Origin: Planctomycetaceae bacterium UBA4732
GTDB lineage: Bacteria > Planctomycetota > Planctomycetia > Gemmatales > Gemmataceae
Reading direction: 5' to 3'
Assembly: GCA_002404095.1 (NCBI GenBank)
Contig: DHJA01000144.1
Coordinates: 22,289-54,839 of the forward strand
Length of the DNA stretch: 32,551 bases
Shown: piece by piece, positions 1 through 8,986 of the stretch
How the letters are laid out: each line of letters opens with the position of its first letter
Position numbering within the stretch: the stretch's first letter is position 1
Program-made: the position numbers and the translations under genes
The notes under the pieces: generated by a model
The model's input: only the letters and a program-made list of their open reading frames with translations
Told to the model about the DNA's origin: nothing
Databases searched by the model: none

Positions 1-95
1 CCGCAAGGGGGGAGGGAGCAAGACGCCGAGAACGGTGCGCGCACCCCGAACGCCAGCGGCGCGCCGCCGTAATCCCGTACTCCTTTCATGAGAAA

Positions 96-773
96 TCAGT
101 GGGCGTCGGCCTTGCCGCCGTTGTCGCGGTGGCGAACGATCTCTCCGTCAATGAGGTAGATCACGTCCTCGGCGATGTTCGTGGCGTGGTCGGCGATCCG
201 TTCCAGATGACGCACGGCGGAGAACATCGACAGACCAGCCTCAATCAAGGTCGGCGATGATTTCATCTCCTCCACGATCTCCTCAATGATTTCCTCGTTA
301 TAGCGATCCACTTCGTCGTCCATGCGCATGACCGTCTGCGCCTGCGCCTTGTTGAGGTTGACGTAGGCGTCGAGGCTTTGTCGCAGCATCATGGTGGTGA
401 GATCGGTCATGTTTTGCAGCTTGCGCGGAATCGGCAGCAGCGGCGGTTGGGCGAGGTGGATGGCCCGCTCGGCGATTTCCTCGGCCAGGTCGCCGATGCG
501 CTCCAGATCGACGTTGATGAGCATGGCGGCCGCAATTAAGCGCAGGTCCACCGCCACGGGCTGATGCAGCGCCAGGATTTTCAGACATTCCTCGTCGATG
601 TGGTTTTCTTCGTTGTCGATTTGGCCGTCGCCGTCGATCACCTCGCGGGCGTGATTTATGTCGCGCTCCTGCAACGCGAGAATCGCCTTATGGACGGCGG
701 CCTCCACGAGGCCGGCCAACGCCAGCATATCGCGCTGCAAACTGTCGAGGTCGCGTTGAAGATGCTTCGCCAT
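96..773 (-). CDS. phoU: Phosphate transport system regulatory protein PhoU
   Basis: This 225-residue cytoplasmic protein has the all-helical double PhoU fold. Two repeats each carry the acidic metal-binding signature, ERIGDLAEEIAE in the first half and ERIADHATNIAED in the second. PhoU links the Pst transporter to the PhoR kinase and represses phosphate-starvation genes when phosphate is plentiful. The frame is open for 30 more codons upstream, but that stretch is only the perfect palindrome between pstB and phoU, so I start at the ATG at 773 (MAKHLQRDL). It is the last gene of the leftward pst cluster seen here. The length is normal for the family. Just downstream, a reading frame is open to the window edge but has no support. 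Confidence 0.95.
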   Translation of the reverse strand: MAKHLQRDLDSLQRDMLALAGLVEAAVHKAILALQERDINHAREVIDGDGQIDNEENHIDEECLKILALHQPVAVDLRLIAAAMLINVDLERIGDLAEEIAERAIHLAQPPLLPIPRKLQNMTDLTTMMLRQSLDAYVNLNKAQAQTVMRMDDEVDRYNEEIIEEIVEEMKSSPTLIEAGLSMFSAVRHLERIADHATNIAEDVIYLIDGEIVRHRDNGGKADAH

Positions 774-794
774 GTCGCTCCGCTTTCCGTGCTG

Positions 795-842
795 TTTAGC
801 CGCGACCCGAAGGGGAACGCTCCCCTTCGGGTCGCGGCTAAA
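795..842. repeat. Perfect 22-bp palindrome between pstB and phoU
   Basis: Two 22-nt arms (795-816 and 821-842; core TAGCCGCGACCCGAAG) are perfect inverted copies around a 4-nt loop. The hairpin begins 17 nt after the pstB stop codon. No T tract follows on the minus strand, so it is not a classical terminator. It may stabilise or attenuate the operon transcript, or be a dispersed palindromic repeat. Confidence 0.85.
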
Positions 843-859
843 CGACTTGCAACGATGTC

Positions 860-1690
860 TCACCCAAATCGCCCCGTGATATAGTCCTGCGTCTTCTGGA
901 TCTGCGGGCGTGTGTACAGCTGATCGGTAGGGCCGGACTCGATCAACCGCCCCTCGAAGAAGAAGGCGGTTCGGTCGGACACGCGCGCCGCCTGCTGCAT
1001 GTTGTGCGTGACGATGGCAATAGTGTAGTCGCGCTTTAACTCGAAAATCAGATCTTCAATGCGAGCCGTCGAAGCCGGATCGAGCGCGGAGGCCGGTTCA
1101 TCGAGAAGCAAGACTTCCGGGTCCGTGGCCAGGGCGCGCGCGATGCACAGCCGTTGCGCCTGTCCGCCCGACAGGTTCAACGCCGAGTCGTTCAGGCGGT
1201 CCTTCACTTCGTCCCATAAGGCGGCGCCGCGTAGACAGCGCTCGGTGATTTCGTGCAGCTTGGCCCGGTTGTTCACGCCCGCCACGCGCGGCCCGTAAAC
1301 GACGTTTTCAAAGACCGACTTCGGGAATGGATTCGACTTCTGGAACACCATGCCCACGCGCCGCCGCAGGTCCACCAGATTGACGCCGCGGCTGTAGATG
1401 TCCACGCCGTCCAGCTGAACGTCGCCGGTGTGTCGCGTTCCTTCGATTAGGTCGTTCATGCGATTAAGCGCGCGCAGAAACGTGGACTTACCGCAGCCGG
1501 ACGGCCCGATCAGGGCCATCACCGACCGTTCGGGAATGGTCAAGGAAACGTCGAACAACGCCTGCTTTTTGCCGTACCAAAACGACATGCCCTTGACGAC
1601 GAACTTAGATTGGACGTTCGGTTTGGTTACAGGCTCGCGGCCGTTGAGGCTGCGCTCGGAGATGATAGCCGAGTACGATAAGGTGGACAT
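860..1690 (-). CDS. pstB: Phosphate ABC transporter ATP-binding protein PstB
   Basis: This is the ATPase subunit of the high-affinity phosphate importer, 276 residues. Walker A is GPSGCGKST (residues 62-70), the ABC signature LSGGQ is at 173-177, Walker B LLLDEP is at 194-199, and the H-loop is in [10 protein letters not shown]. The frame is open for 43 further codons upstream, but the ATG at 1690 follows an AGAGGA ribosome site at good spacing, so I use it. About 30 residues precede the conserved core, slightly long for PstB. phoR lies 115 nt upstream, so the ATPase is separated from the permease gene by the kinase gene. Its partner is the PstC-PstA fusion at 3308-5203. Confidence 0.96.
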   Translation of the reverse strand: MSTLSYSAIISERSLNGREPVTKPNVQSKFVVKGMSFWYGKKQALFDVSLTIPERSVMALIGPSGCGKSTFLRALNRMNDLIEGTRHTGDVQLDGVDIYSRGVNLVDLRRRVGMVFQKSNPFPKSVFENVVYGPRVAGVNNRAKLHEITERCLRGAALWDEVKDRLNDSALNLSGGQAQRLCIARALATDPEVLLLDEPASALDPASTARIEDLIFELKRDYTIAIVTHNMQQAARVSDRTAFFFEGRLIESGPTDQLYTRPQIQKTQDYITGRFG

Positions 1691-1805
1691 AAAAGTCCTC
1701 TGATAACCGCTAATAGGTATCGCGGCGCCTTTGGTCGCGGTGGATAGTTTATGGGTTCTGTGTGTATTTTTGATGAAGATGCGGCGGAGATTTAGGAAAT
1801 CGTTG

Positions 1806-3188
1806 TTACGCCGCCGCACACGGCAGTCGGACTGTGAACGTGGCGCCGTGGCCGACGACGCTGGCCGCGTGGACGTTTCCCTTCATCGCTTGGGTCAGGT
1901 GCTTGACGATGGCCAGTCCGAGGCCGGTGCCGCCCATCTGGCGTGAGCGGGCCTTGTCCACCCGATAAAAGCGCTCGAAGATTCGCGGCAGATCGGCGTC
2001 GGGAATGCCAATGCCGTCGTCGGCGACTTGGAACCATCCGTGGCCGTTTTCTTCACCCCAGCCGACGCGAATGTGACCGCCTTCCGGGGTATATTTGAGC
2101 GCGTTGTCAAGGAGGTTGTCGAGAATCTGTCCGACCGCTTCCTGATCGGCCCAGACGATAGGCGCCGGTTCGGGTTCCGATACTAAATCCAACGTCTGAC
2201 GATGCGCCTCGGCCTTGGCCCGGTGCCGCTCCAGACAGGCGTGAACCACGGACGGCACGGACACCGCCTCAAACTCGAAATGCTCCTCGCCGGATTCGAC
2301 GCGCGCCAGGCTGAGCAGGTCGAGGATAAGCATGTGTAGGCGTTCGCCTTGGGCGGCGATCTGTTCGAGGAAGCGAATGCGATGTTCCGGGTCTTCGACG
2401 GCGCCGGCCAACAGCGTTTCGGTACAGAGTTTGATTCCTGTCAACGGCGTCTTGAGTTCGTGCGAGACGTTGGCGACGAACTCCTGACGAAGCCTTTCCA
2501 GCCGGCGTAGCTCGGAGGTGTCGTGCAGGACCATCACGGCGCCGCGCGGAGGCGACCCCGGCAAACGGGCGACGTGGAGGGTGAGGCTGCGCGAGGAACC
2601 GTCGCTGGCGCGCAGTTCTTCACGGCAGGGTTCCGGCGACTTCAGGGCGTGCTGGACCACGTCCAAAAGGGCGCGGCGCCGCACGACTTCCCACAGCCGC
2701 CGACCCACCGGCGACCGAGTCGGGAACTCCAATAGTTCGGCGGCGCGGTCATTGGCGAAAAGGATGCGCTGATCGGCGTCGAGGGCGACGACGCCTTCGA
2801 CCATGCCGCTAAGGATCGCGCGAAGTTGTTGGCGGTCTTCTTCGAGGGCGGCGATGCGCGTGGTCAGCTGCTCGCTCATTAGGTTGAACGAACGGCCGAG
2901 GGCGCCGACTACGCCGACGCCGTCAGGGAAGACGCGCTTGCCTGACTCTCCGGCGGCAATACGATCCGCCGCCGCGGTTAAATCTCGTAAGGCGGGCGCC
3001 ATTCGCTGAGTGACGCCCGCGCTAAGGACGGCGACCAGGAGGACGCCCGCAACCGCCGCCAATAGCAGCCAGCTGATAAGACGCCCACGGACATCCGGAT
3101 TGTCCACATATTGGCCTACGGCCAGGCCGCAGAGGATCACAACCGCAAGGGCGGCGAAGCTAAACCGGAATGTAAGACGCCAGAACAT
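1806..3188 (-). CDS. phoR: PhoR-type sensor histidine kinase
   Basis: This is a 460-residue inner-membrane kinase. Two membrane segments (about residues 9-28 and 38-59) are joined by a loop of only about ten residues, so there is no periplasmic sensor. A HAMP-like region (60-115), a PAS domain (about 118-225), HisKA with H243 in [13 protein letters not shown], and a HATPase domain ([18 protein letters not shown]) follow. This is the layout of PhoR, which reads phosphate through Pst/PhoU rather than by binding it. The position between pstCA and pstB supports the assignment. No PhoB response regulator is present in the window; it may lie beyond the left edge or elsewhere. The start at 3188 has an AAGGT motif upstream. 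Confidence 0.88.
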   Translation of the reverse strand: MFWRLTFRFSFAALAVVILCGLAVGQYVDNPDVRGRLISWLLLAAVAGVLLVAVLSAGVTQRMAPALRDLTAAADRIAAGESGKRVFPDGVGVVGALGRSFNLMSEQLTTRIAALEEDRQQLRAILSGMVEGVVALDADQRILFANDRAAELLEFPTRSPVGRRLWEVVRRRALLDVVQHALKSPEPCREELRASDGSSRSLTLHVARLPGSPPRGAVMVLHDTSELRRLERLRQEFVANVSHELKTPLTGIKLCTETLLAGAVEDPEHRIRFLEQIAAQGERLHMLILDLLSLARVESGEEHFEFEAVSVPSVVHACLERHRAKAEAHRQTLDLVSEPEPAPIVWADQEAVGQILDNLLDNALKYTPEGGHIRVGWGEENGHGWFQVADDGIGIPDADLPRIFERFYRVDKARSRQMGGTGLGLAIVKHLTQAMKGNVHAASVVGHGATFTVRLPCAAA

Positions 3189-3214
3189 GGGAATACCTTA
3201 AGGAGCCAACATCC

Positions 3215-3284
3215 ACGAGCCGCGACCGTTAGGGAGCGGTTTCGAGCCGCGTGACGCTTCCGCTCCCTAACGGTCGCGGCTCGT
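3215..3284. repeat. Perfect 25-bp palindrome after pstC-pstA
   Basis: Arms 3215-3239 and 3260-3284 are perfect inverted copies (core GAGCCGCGACCGTTAGGGAG) with a 20-nt spacer. The palindrome sits about 23 nt past the pstC-pstA stop. The same arms recur at 6499-6556 after ruvB, and the flank towards the stop is also partly alike, so it is a repeated element rather than a gene-specific terminator. Confidence 0.88.
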
Positions 3285-3307
3285 AACACCCCTTAGAGGA
3301 CAGACTC

Positions 3308-5203
3308 CTAATCAGCGCGGCTGGCCGAGACGACGCGCGCGCCAGCCGCCAAACGGATGCCGATGTTAAGCACCATGACGAAGGCCAACAGAACCAGGGC
3401 GCCGGACCAGGCCAATTGCTGCCGAGCCGGGTCGCTGTCAAGCGAATAGGTGTAAATATAGTAGGTCAGGAACGGCGTCGGTTTATCCAGACCGTTCATC
3501 CAGAACTTGCTGCTATAAGCGGTGAACAAAAGCGGAGCCGTTTCACCGGCGATGCGGGCGATAGCCAGAAAAATGGCGGTAACGATGGCAGGCAAGGCTG
3601 CCGGCAGGATCACGCGAGCCACGGTCTGGTGGCGCGAGGCTCCCAGGGCGTAACTGCCGTTGCGGAGCGAGGGGGGCACCAACTTGAGCGACTCTTCGGA
3701 CGCCCGCATCACGATCGGCACCATCATCACGCCCAAGGCGAAGGCGCCGGCCCAAGCCGACGGCTGATGAAATGGCGCGACAAGCAGCGCGTAAACGAAG
3801 ATGCCGATGACGATGGAAGGTACGCCGCCAAGAAGCTCGCCGACAAAGCGTACCGAAGGATTGATGCGGCTGCGCGGGAACTCCGTCAGGTACAGCGCCG
3901 CGAGAATGCCGACGGGAACCGCGCCTACCGTGGCGATTCCGACCATCACCGCCGTGCCGATCAGGGAATGTCCCAAGCCCGGCGGATGCTCGAACGGCAG
4001 GTTCGTGAAGAACGCCAGGTTGAGCCGTCCAGCACCTGCGATCAAAATATAGCCAAGGATGTGGAACAGCGGCAAAAGGATTAGCAGTAGGCAGCAGACG
4101 AGTACGCCCGTCATTAAGGTGTTCATGGGCTGGGCAAGGCGGTTGTGCAGCTGAGACACCAACGGCCCGGTGCGCGGCGGTGCGGCCTCGCGCGGAGCGA
4201 CAACGGAGACCCCGCTCTCCGCTCCGCTCCCGGATGGAGCCTGGGAACGTTTCCCGAAGCGCAAGGATGGTCTGGCGCGTCCCATGTTCCAGATCATCAG
4301 CCGGGCGAATGAATTTACTACCACGGTGAGAAGGAACAGTACCAGTCCCAACTCGATCAAGGCGGATTTGTGCAGATCGTCGCCGGTGCCCGGCAGCTGG
4401 TTGGCGATCACGCTTGGGATCGAATAGCCCAAATCGAAGATATTAAAAGTAAGTTTTTCACTATTGCCGATCAGCATGGCCACCGCCATCGTCTCGCCGA
4501 GGGCACGGCCCAGGGCCAGGAAACAACCGCCGATGATGCCGGGGCGTGCGTAAGGGAGAATAACGGTCCAAATCATCTGCCAGCGCGTGGCGCCGAGTGC
4601 CAGCGCGCCTTGTCGCTGGGCGGTAGGCACAGCTCGGCAGACGTCGTAAGTGATGGCGGTGATGTACGGGACGATCATAACGGCCAGCAGGATGCCGCAA
4701 GTAAAGATGCCGCGTCCGCTCGTATTCGCCAATCCCAACAGCGGAAACAGCCTTTGAAACCACGGCACCAGAAAGAACACGCCCCAGAAGCCGAAGACGA
4801 CGCTGGGAATGGCGGCCAGCAATTCGATCAGAAACGAGGAAACCCGACGAACCCAGCCGGTAGCGATCTCCGCCAGGAAGGCGGCCGCGCCGACGCCCAG
4901 CGGCACGGCCACGATCATGGCGATTGCGGAGGTGAGGATCGTGCCGACGATAAACGGCACGGCGCCGAATTGATGCTTGTCCGAGTTCCACCAAGTGTCG
5001 AACAGAAAGGAGGCGCCGTCGGCCTGAATGGTCGGCAGCGACCTCAAGACCAGAACGACGAGCATGAGCGCCACCGTCACGGGCACGGACAACGCCATGA
5101 CCAGGCAGGCCGCCCGAAACATCCAGTCGCCGGCCGCTTGCCACCTGGCGCCCCCCCGACGGTTATGGGCCGCCGGGGAGGATGCGTCGCGCGTGACGGA
5201 CAT
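3308..5203 (-). CDS. pstCA: Fused phosphate ABC transporter permease PstC-PstA
   Basis: This 631-residue protein joins the two permeases that form the membrane channel of the phosphate importer. Residues 1-310 are PstC: six membrane segments and the EAA loop QGALALGATRWQM near 198-210. Residues 355-631 are PstA, with its own EAA loop NGSYALGASRHQT near 515-527. A hydrophilic linker rich in Ser, Pro, Arg and Ala (about 310-350) connects them. In most bacteria these are separate genes of about 300 codons each. The reading frame is continuous across the linker, so this is a true fusion. The start at 5203 has an upstream AAGGA. It lies between pstS and phoR and must work with PstB and PstS. Confidence 0.95.
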   Translation of the reverse strand: MSVTRDASSPAAHNRRGGARWQAAGDWMFRAACLVMALSVPVTVALMLVVLVLRSLPTIQADGASFLFDTWWNSDKHQFGAVPFIVGTILTSAIAMIVAVPLGVGAAAFLAEIATGWVRRVSSFLIELLAAIPSVVFGFWGVFFLVPWFQRLFPLLGLANTSGRGIFTCGILLAVMIVPYITAITYDVCRAVPTAQRQGALALGATRWQMIWTVILPYARPGIIGGCFLALGRALGETMAVAMLIGNSEKLTFNIFDLGYSIPSVIANQLPGTGDDLHKSALIELGLVLFLLTVVVNSFARLMIWNMGRARPSLRFGKRSQAPSGSGAESGVSVVAPREAAPPRTGPLVSQLHNRLAQPMNTLMTGVLVCCLLLILLPLFHILGYILIAGAGRLNLAFFTNLPFEHPPGLGHSLIGTAVMVGIATVGAVPVGILAALYLTEFPRSRINPSVRFVGELLGGVPSIVIGIFVYALLVAPFHQPSAWAGAFALGVMMVPIVMRASEESLKLVPPSLRNGSYALGASRHQTVARVILPAALPAIVTAIFLAIARIAGETAPLLFTAYSSKFWMNGLDKPTPFLTYYIYTYSLDSDPARQQLAWSGALVLLAFVMVLNIGIRLAAGARVVSASRAD

Positions 5204-5240
5204 AAGAGATATTCCTTATGCGTCTTAGAACCTGTTCCAG

Positions 5241-5303
5241 TAGGGGGCGAGGAAACCTCGCCCCTACAGAAAAACCGCTGTAGGGGCGGGGGTTCCCCGC
5301 CCC
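5241..5303. repeat. Two successive G/C-rich hairpins between pstS and pstC-pstA
   Basis: The first hairpin has arms about 5241-5252 and 5256-5266 (TAGGGGCGAGG type, one extra G) around AAA. The second has arms 5283-5291 and 5295-5303 (GGGGCGGGG) around GTT. Both share a TAGGGGC core. They lie just after the pstS stop, where an intercistronic stabiliser would let pstS be expressed above the permease. That role is inferred from position only. Confidence 0.75.
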
Positions 5304-5318
5304 TCCGAAACAGGCGTC

Positions 5319-6377
5319 TTACTTGGCGCTAATGAGGTCGATTTTCTTGTCGGCCAATTCAACGATCGAAGCAGGTATCGCCGCGTAGTGCAAATCGGTG
5401 ACGGACGCCTGGCCGTCATGCGTCGCCCATTTGAGAAAGGCTTGCAACGCCTTGGCCTTGTCCGCCGGGTGCTTAAGCTTGACAACCGCCCATGTCGTGC
5501 CGCTGATCGGGTACGCTCCCTTACCGGGGGCGTTGACGATACTATAGCGGAGTGTGTCGCGTTCTTCCTTGGAAAAAGTCTTCAAGGCGTTGTCAGCGGC
5601 GGCCGTCACGCCTTCTAGGGTGGCTGTGAGGAACTCGCCGTCGCGGCTCTTCACCTTGCCGATGTTCAGGCCGGGGTTTTTCAGGGCGTAGAGCAATTCC
5701 ACATAGCCGATCGCGCCTTTGGTGCTTTTCACGGCTTCGGCGAGCGGCCCGTTGCCGGGCAGACCTTGGCCGCCGTCCACTTTCACTTGCTTGGTCGCGC
5801 CCGGTCCTGCCGCCCAGTCCTTGTCCGCCGCGGTCAGGTAGGTGGTGAAGATGAAGCTGGTGCCGCTGCCGTCGGCCCGATAGACCACGTTGATCTTTTC
5901 GTCAGGCAACTTGGCTTCCAGATTGGCTTCCTTGATCTTCGGGTCGCCCCAGTTGGTGATCTTGTTGCGATAGATGCCGGACAGGATTTCGGCGGTGAAG
6001 TTCAGGTCTTTGACGCCGTTCAGATTATAGACGGGAACGACGGCGCCCATGACAAGGGGGATATGGACCACCGCGTCTTCGCCGCCGGCCCTTTTGATTT
6101 CGTCGGCGCTCATGGCAGCGTCGGTGCAGCCGAAGTCCGCTTCATTGCCAATCATGTCGTTGATGCCGGCTCCGGAACCTTTTCCGGTATAGTCGATCTG
6201 GACGCCCTTTTCGTTGTATTCGCCGATCCACTTTTCATCGAAAAGCGGGGCGATGAACGTCGAACCACCGCCCGTCAGCCGCTTGGCCTCGCCGCCATTG
6301 TTGCTCGGCCCGCAGCCGACGCAACCCATTGCGAGACAAGCCAATTCCAGCAACGCGAAGGTTTTCATGAATCGCAT
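5319..6377 (-). CDS. pstS: Phosphate-binding lipoprotein PstS
   Basis: This is the 352-residue extracytoplasmic receptor that captures phosphate for Pst. It starts with a signal peptide (MRFMKTFALLELACLAMGC); Cys19 or Cys22 could be lipidated, although the lipobox is atypical. Typical PstS motifs follow: GGGSTFIAPLF, DYTGKGSGAGI and the phosphate-contacting RADGSGTSFIF. Two starts are possible. The first ATG (6377) sits only 3 nt from an AGGGGG ribosome site and the second (6368) 12 nt from it, so the true start is uncertain by three codons. It is the first gene of the pst operon, with a candidate Pho box about 95-110 nt upstream. Confidence 0.95.
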   Translation of the reverse strand: MRFMKTFALLELACLAMGCVGCGPSNNGGEAKRLTGGGSTFIAPLFDEKWIGEYNEKGVQIDYTGKGSGAGINDMIGNEADFGCTDAAMSADEIKRAGGEDAVVHIPLVMGAVVPVYNLNGVKDLNFTAEILSGIYRNKITNWGDPKIKEANLEAKLPDEKINVVYRADGSGTSFIFTTYLTAADKDWAAGPGATKQVKVDGGQGLPGNGPLAEAVKSTKGAIGYVELLYALKNPGLNIGKVKSRDGEFLTATLEGVTAAADNALKTFSKEERDTLRYSIVNAPGKGAYPISGTTWAVVKLKHPADKAKALQAFLKWATHDGQASVTDLHYAAIPASIVELADKKIDLISAK

Positions 6378-6469
6378 ACATCACCCCCTAATGTTTTTAG
6401 GGCAATACGGTTTTCACGTCTCGACTGGTGATACTGTATTTGGCGTGCGCGGCGAATCCGAGTGGGGAT

Positions 6470-6486
6470 TGTGAAAGTATTGTGAA
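6470..6486 (-). promoter_or_regulatory. Candidate Pho box upstream of pstS
   Basis: On the minus strand two identical TTCACA hexamers (6486-6481 and 6475-6470) are separated by 5 nt, giving the 11-bp period at which PhoB/PhoP-family regulators bind. A -10-like element, ATACAGTAT, lies at 6439-6431. It is upstream of the first gene of the pst operon, as expected. Only two half-sites are clear. Confidence 0.45.
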
Positions 6487-6498
6487 GACGCTTAGGCG

Positions 6499-6556
6499 AC
6501 GAGCCGCGACCGTTAGGGAGCGGTTTTCGCACCGCTCCCTCACGGTCGCGGCTCGT
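6499..6556. repeat. 26-bp palindrome after ruvB
   Basis: Arms 6499-6524 and 6531-6556 form a hairpin with a 6-nt loop and one mismatch. The arm sequence is the same as that of the palindrome at 3215-3284. It starts about 22 nt past the ruvB stop codon, matching the position of the other copy after pstC-pstA. Confidence 0.87.
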
Positions 6557-6578
6557 AACACCATTAGGGAACAAATTC

Positions 6579-7613
6579 TTAATCAAACAAACCGCGCTCG
6601 TCGGCCGGCGTCTCCTTAGGAGAGCGGCCCAGCAGAGTGAACGCCCGCGGCGTGGCGACGCGGCCGCGCGGCGTACGCACAATGAACTGTTCGCGCAGCA
6701 AATACGGCTCGATCTCGTCGCTGAGCGTGTCGGACGGCAAGTTCATGGTGGCCGCCAGCGCTTCAACCCCGGTCGGCCCGCCCTCGAAGACGCCGACGAG
6801 CGTTTCGAGATAACGGCGATCCTGTTTATCCAAACCTTCGCGGTCCACCTCCGCCATGTCGAGCGCTTGACGGGCAATATCAAGGGTGACAATACCGTCG
6901 GCCTCGCTGGCGGCGTAGTTGCGAGCCCACCACAAGCGGGCGTTGGCGATGCGCGGCGTCCCCCGGCTGCGTTTCGCCAATTCCAGAGCGGCGTCGTCGC
7001 CGATTACGGTCTGCAATTTGCGCGCATTGATGCGCACAATCTCCGCCAATTCCTCGACGCTGTAAAACTCCAGATGTTCGTGCATCTTGAAGCGATCGCG
7101 CATCGGGCTGGACAACATACCGCTGCGCGTGGTAGCGCCGATGAGCGTGAAACGCTTCAACCGCATCGAAAGGGTGCGGGCGTTGACGCCTTCGCCGAGA
7201 ACGATGTCGATGCGAAAATCCTCCATAGCCGGATAGATAAACTCCTCGACGACGCGCGGCATCCGATGGATTTCATCAATGAAAAGAAACGAGCCTTCCT
7301 CGACGTTGGTTAGAAACGGCAGCAGGTCGGCCGGCTTGGAGAGGGCGGGGCCGCTGGTCATCTGGATCGACGCGCCGAGTTCGTTGGGAAGGACGGTGCC
7401 GAAGGTCGTTTTGCCGAGTCCGGGTGGGCCGTCGAAGAGGATGTGCGACATCGGCTCTTTGAGCTTACGGCAGGCGTTGAGGACGATGGTCAGGCGCCGC
7501 ACCACGGCCTTTTGCCCGATAACTTCGCGCAGCCAGCGCGGCCGCAAAGCGGAATCGTGTTCGCGCCGGGTCTCGTCATCGGGAACGGGTTGTACGATTG
7601 CTTCGCGGGCCAT
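6579..7613 (-). CDS. ruvB: Holliday junction branch migration ATPase RuvB
   Basis: This is the 344-residue AAA+ motor that drives Holliday junction branch migration together with RuvA. Walker A GPPGLGKTT is at 62-70, Walker B LFIDEIHR near 110-117, sensor 1 GATTRSG near 159-165, and the arginine-finger region PMRDRF near 170-175. A C-terminal winged-helix domain ends with RTPRGRVATPRAFTLLG. The length is normal. The ATG at 7613 follows an AAGGTGAC ribosome site. It is the third gene of a ruvC-ruvA-ruvB set, 21 nt after ruvA. Confidence 0.97.
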   Translation of the reverse strand: MAREAIVQPVPDDETRREHDSALRPRWLREVIGQKAVVRRLTIVLNACRKLKEPMSHILFDGPPGLGKTTFGTVLPNELGASIQMTSGPALSKPADLLPFLTNVEEGSFLFIDEIHRMPRVVEEFIYPAMEDFRIDIVLGEGVNARTLSMRLKRFTLIGATTRSGMLSSPMRDRFKMHEHLEFYSVEELAEIVRINARKLQTVIGDDAALELAKRSRGTPRIANARLWWARNYAASEADGIVTLDIARQALDMAEVDREGLDKQDRRYLETLVGVFEGGPTGVEALAATMNLPSDTLSDEIEPYLLREQFIVRTPRGRVATPRAFTLLGRSPKETPADERGLFD

Positions 7614-7634
7614 GAGTCACCTTCGGCGCTTGTC

Positions 7635-8273
7635 TTACGCTAACTTGTAAATCTCAAGCAATACTTCTTCGACCGATTTGAAAGTGCGGCCGCCGGCCAA
7701 GGCTCTATCCAGCCGATTGCGCGCCTCCATCGGCGTGTGGCCGATGCTCACTAGCGCTTGGTAGGCGTCTTCCAAGATGTTAGCGTCGGCCGACTCCGTC
7801 GGCACGGCGTTCGGGTCGCCGCCGGCCAGCGCCTGCGCCGGCATCAACGCATACTTCGTCACTTTGCGTCGCAACGTGGCGATGATCTGCTCGGCCGTCG
7901 CCGTGCCGACGCCGGGCAGCGTCGTCAGCCATTTGGCGTCCTGGCGCTGAATGGCGTCGGCGATTTCCTTAACCGGCCGTACGAGCGCCTTGAGTGCCTT
8001 GCGCGTGCCCACCTTGTCCACCGTACAAAAGAGGTCGAAAAAGTCGAGTTCCGCTTCCGTTGCGAAGCCGATCAGCCGAGGCACCACGCGGCCTTGCATG
8101 GGATTGCCGTCGAGGTAATGACTGGTGTGCAGCGCGATCTCCTGGCCGACGCGCGTCTGCAAAGCGCGGCGCACGAACTCCGGCGTCAGCACCTCATATT
8201 CGAGAGCGCCGACTTGCAGACGAACGCCTTCATCCAGCACCCGGTTTAGTACGCCCGCGATCTTGGTAATCAT
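7635..8273 (-). CDS. ruvA: Holliday junction DNA-binding protein RuvA
   Basis: This 212-residue protein forms the tetramer that holds the four-way junction for RuvB. It has the N-terminal OB-fold start (MITKIAGVLNRVLDE), a helix-hairpin-helix motif (LPGVGTATAEQII) and a C-terminal domain III (DAYQALVSIGHTPMEARNRLDRAL) that contacts RuvB. A short linker rich in Ala and Gly precedes domain III. It lies 9 nt after ruvC and 21 nt before ruvB, so the three are probably co-transcribed. Confidence 0.95.
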   Translation of the reverse strand: MITKIAGVLNRVLDEGVRLQVGALEYEVLTPEFVRRALQTRVGQEIALHTSHYLDGNPMQGRVVPRLIGFATEAELDFFDLFCTVDKVGTRKALKALVRPVKEIADAIQRQDAKWLTTLPGVGTATAEQIIATLRRKVTKYALMPAQALAGGDPNAVPTESADANILEDAYQALVSIGHTPMEARNRLDRALAGGRTFKSVEEVLLEIYKLA

Positions 8274-8282
8274 GTCGCCGCC

Positions 8283-8831
8283 TCAACCCGGACGTTTCTG
8301 GACGTAGTAATAACACAACGCGGCTGCCAATGCGTCGGCCACATCCGGCGGCTCGGGCAGCGCGGCCAACCCCAACTCGCGTTGGATGGTGCGTTGCATT
8401 TGCTCTTTGGAAGCACGGCCGCTGCCTGTGATGGTCTTCTTGATGCGCGTGGCATTATAGCTCAACACCGGTACGCCCCGTAAGCCGGCCGCCAGCAAGA
8501 TCACTCCGCGGGCGTGGCCCATGAGTATGGCCGTTCGCGGGTGTTTATAGTGGGCATATAGCTGTTCCACTACGACAACTCCAGGCCGATACTGTTCCAC
8601 CACTTCGACTATACCATTGTACAGCACTTGAAGCCGCGGGGCCATCTCGATTGTGGCGCGGCCCTCCGCGGTGCGGACGACGCCGGCTTCGCAGACGTAG
8701 GGCGCCTGAAGGCGTACTTCCAGGACGGCGTAGCCCGTGGTCTGCAAACCGGGATCGACGCCCAAAATGCGCAGTCCCGACGCGAAAGGCGGTAGGGCGG
8801 TAGGCGACGACTCGGACGGCGTTTCCTTCAT
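8283..8831 (-). CDS. ruvC: Holliday junction endonuclease RuvC
   Basis: This is the resolvase that cuts junctions during recombinational repair, 182 residues from the ATG at 8831. The first catalytic aspartate is in ILGVDPGLQTTGYAV, the glutamate in VVVVEQLYAHYK, and the C-terminal acidic pair in PPDVADALAAALCYYY. A longer frame exists back to 8981, but its first 50 residues do not look like RuvC and would run almost into the divergent kinase gene, so I reject it. The chosen length still leaves an unconserved tail of about 20 residues before the core. Confidence 0.94.
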   Translation of the reverse strand: MKETPSESSPTALPPFASGLRILGVDPGLQTTGYAVLEVRLQAPYVCEAGVVRTAEGRATIEMAPRLQVLYNGIVEVVEQYRPGVVVVEQLYAHYKHPRTAILMGHARGVILLAAGLRGVPVLSYNATRIKKTITGSGRASKEQMQRTIQRELGLAALPEPPDVADALAAALCYYYVQKRPG

Positions 8832-8986
8832 GGCTATAAGCGTAACGTCAGGATTTACAGGGGCAAGGCCGACCGCTTGCGTTTCGCGGCTGGCGAACCA
8901 TTGACGCCGCCCTTGTCTGGTTGCTATTATCTGGGACACGGCCGGAACAATAAGACAAAGTACGCAATGGCGCGGAGACATCGTTC

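Noticed and set aside
1..95. Reading frame open to the left edge on the minus strand from an ATG at 89
   Set aside because: About 29 codons without a recognisable motif or convincing ribosome site; cannot be told from noise.
8832..8981. Fifty-residue N-terminal extension of RuvC
   Set aside because: The sequence does not resemble RuvC and would occupy the promoter space of the divergent kinase; the ATG at 8831 gives a near-normal length.
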